From positions 1 through 33,347 of the forward strand of contig JAEOTW010000054.1 in the NCBI GenBank assembly GCA_016839655.1: a stretch of 33,347 nucleotides of DNA, read 5' to 3'. A model generated the notes under the pieces. It did no database searches and was not told the origin of the DNA. It saw only the letters and a program-made list of their open reading frames with translations. Position numbers and translations under genes: made by a program. Of this stretch, positions 32,220 through 33,347 are shown piece by piece; position 1 is the stretch's first letter, and each line of letters begins with the position of its first letter. Source of the stretch: Promethearchaeota archaeon (GTDB lineage Archaea; Asgardarchaeota; Lokiarchaeia; Sigynarchaeales; SOKP01).

Positions 32220-32657
32220 ATGACAATTTTAGACAAAATTGAGGCTTTTGGCCATGAAAACATACTAAGTACTCATAAAACTACGATAGAACTTACAAAA
32301 GTTAAAACTTTAACTAAGAAAGGGAATTGCATGTTAGGGATAAATGCTACAAAAGCTTGCCATGATTTAAGTTCCACATTAAAAGATAAAATAACTCACG
32401 GAAAAAAAATTAAAGTTAATTTAAAAGTGGATGATCGTCAAGATTCCTTCTATGGCCTTGGAAATAAAGAGTTAAGATTATTAGACAAAGAAGATATAGT
32501 CTTTCGCACAAGTAGTTATATTTGCGACAGGACCATTCTAATTAATTGTACTAAATCATCAAAGGATATAAATCGCGAATTAGTTGAAAAGTTAAAAGTT
32601 CCGGGGAAAAAATTAACAATAATATTTGAAATAAATGAGATGAATGGAAATCAATAA
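32220..32657 (+). CDS. DUF371 family protein
   Basis: The 145-residue protein matches the archaeal DUF371 family by the N-terminal pattern AFGHENILSTHKTTIELTKVK and LTKKGNCMLGI (family: GHpnV.AtHrTT.EiTk…LT.rGdCIiG). Later comes the DIVFRTSSYICDRTIL segment. Its function is unknown. It begins directly at the tgtA stop (TAAATG) and overlaps trm5 by 14 bases, so it lies in a translationally coupled unit of tRNA-modification genes, which suggests a role with tRNA or the ribosome. Confidence 0.9.
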   Translation: MTILDKIEAFGHENILSTHKTTIELTKVKTLTKKGNCMLGINATKACHDLSSTLKDKITHGKKIKVNLKVDDRQDSFYGLGNKELRLLDKEDIVFRTSSYICDRTILINCTKSSKDINRELVEKLKVPGKKLTIIFEINEMNGNQ

Positions 32658-33347
32658 AAAACAAGAAATTCCCTTTATCAAATTGAAAAGGAAAGATGGA
32701 CAGCAGTTCATTGACTACATAAGAAAATTCCTTGAAAACACTCAAATTATCAACCACAAATTTAAAATCTTATATGATAATGATTATATTTTATATCCCA
32801 TAATAGAAGACCAAAAGATTCTTAATAAAATTAAAAAGGTCAAAGATATTAAAATCTATTTTGAGTTGATCTCCAAAGAAGGAATCCCTAATAAAAACTA
32901 CAAATCTAGAACTATTCAAGAAGCATTAAAAGATAAAATTCCACATGGACATTTAGACTTAATACCAAAATCGTATGATATTATTGGAAATATCGCAGTG
33001 ATTGAATTTGATAAATTTAATAATCAAATGTCTAATACAGATTATTTAAAGTTCAAGGTTAAAATTGCTAGAGCAATAAATGCCGTAAATAAAAATGTTA
33101 AAACAGTTTATGAAAAAAAAAGTAAAATAAAAGGAAAATACCGCTTAAGAGAATTAGCTCTTTTACATGGTGAGGATAAATCTGAAACATTGCATAAAGA
33201 AAATGACTGTGTTTTCAGAATTGATGTTAAATGTACATATTTTACTCCAAGATTGGTTTTTGAACGCCGGAGGGTTGCTTCAAGTGAGATAAAGGAGAAT
33301 GAGTTAATAATTGATATGTTTGCTGGGGTTGGAACATTCTCAATACA
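32644..33347 (+). CDS. trm5: tRNA (guanine37-N1)-methyltransferase Trm5/Taw2 type, 5' part
   Basis: The open frame from ATG 32644 runs off the right edge after 234 codons. It contains the Trm5 sequence features: HLDLIPKSYDIIGNIAVIEF (about 107-126) as the N-terminal part of the catalytic region, GKYRLRELALLHGEDKSETLH, TYFTPRLVFERRRVA, and the start of methyltransferase motif I IDMFAGVGTFSI at the end. The family methylates G37 or makes the wyosine precursor (Taw2); the window ends before the NPPY motif, so the exact type cannot be decided. It overlaps the DUF371 gene by 14 bases. Confidence 0.9.
   Translation, partial: MEINKKQEIPFIKLKRKDGQQFIDYIRKFLENTQIINHKFKILYDNDYILYPIIEDQKILNKIKKVKDIKIYFELISKEGIPNKNYKSRTIQEALKDKIPHGHLDLIPKSYDIIGNIAVIEFDKFNNQMSNTDYLKFKVKIARAINAVNKNVKTVYEKKSKIKGKYRLRELALLHGEDKSETLHKENDCVFRIDVKCTYFTPRLVFERRRVASSEIKENELIIDMFAGVGTFSI

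Overview
The window is a strongly AT-rich archaeal segment, most likely from an Asgard archaeon. The archaeal signs are a 16S rRNA with the archaeal 5' end, two TFB transcription factors, an Orc1/Cdc6 initiator, ABCE1/Rli1, eS17, an archaeosine transglycosylase, a class I lysyl-tRNA synthetase and GGTG(A)-type ribosome binding sites. The Asgard signs are MglA-like small GTPases beside a tandem roadblock/LC7 protein, a V4R protein and a ZNRD2-type zinc ribbon. The Asgard placement is inferred from gene content, not from a phylogeny.

Layout. 1-303 is the 5' end of 16S rRNA on the minus strand, with its leader and promoter region up to about 530. 652-3164 is a plus-strand operon: double-roadblock protein, unknown protein, MglA-like GTPase. 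A second MglA-like GTPase runs the other way (3660-4346). 4567-7084 holds a small unknown gene, a TFB paralogue, a tRNA-Glu(CUC) with an apparent intron in its D arm, a ZNRD2/UPF0148 zinc ribbon and eS17. 7192-8415 encodes a surface-anchored protein. 8674-10852 is an operon of Cdc6, a winged-helix protein and a type IV prepilin peptidase whose frame is broken in a 13-T run. 10934-12293 holds small accessory genes, one with a V4R domain. 12309-16469 is a minus-strand Tad/archaellum-like export operon (ATPase, pilin-like protein, FlaJ/TadC-like membrane protein). A Flp-like pilin lies apart at 25066-25266.

16595-18689 encodes uL3-uL4-uL23, not followed by uL2. After an unknown gene and a small zinc ribbon come LysRS class I, ABCE1, two DNA-binding proteins (winged helix and ribbon-helix-helix), the Flp-like pilin, a HIT protein, a NIF3-family protein and a gamma-carbonic-anhydrase-like beta-helix protein. 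Both of the last two lack expected metal ligands. The canonical TFB, a membrane protein and an unknown cysteine-containing protein follow. The right end is an RNA-maturation cluster: tRNA-Ile(GAU), adenylate kinase 6/Fap7, TgtA, a DUF371 protein and the 5' part of trm5. No CRISPR array, insertion sequence or prophage was seen.

Two themes stand out. One is an MglA/roadblock signalling module. The other is a dispersed type IV pilus system: assembly ATPase and membrane platform in one operon, prepilin peptidase in the cdc6 operon, Flp-like subunit elsewhere. The rest is mainly information-processing housekeeping.
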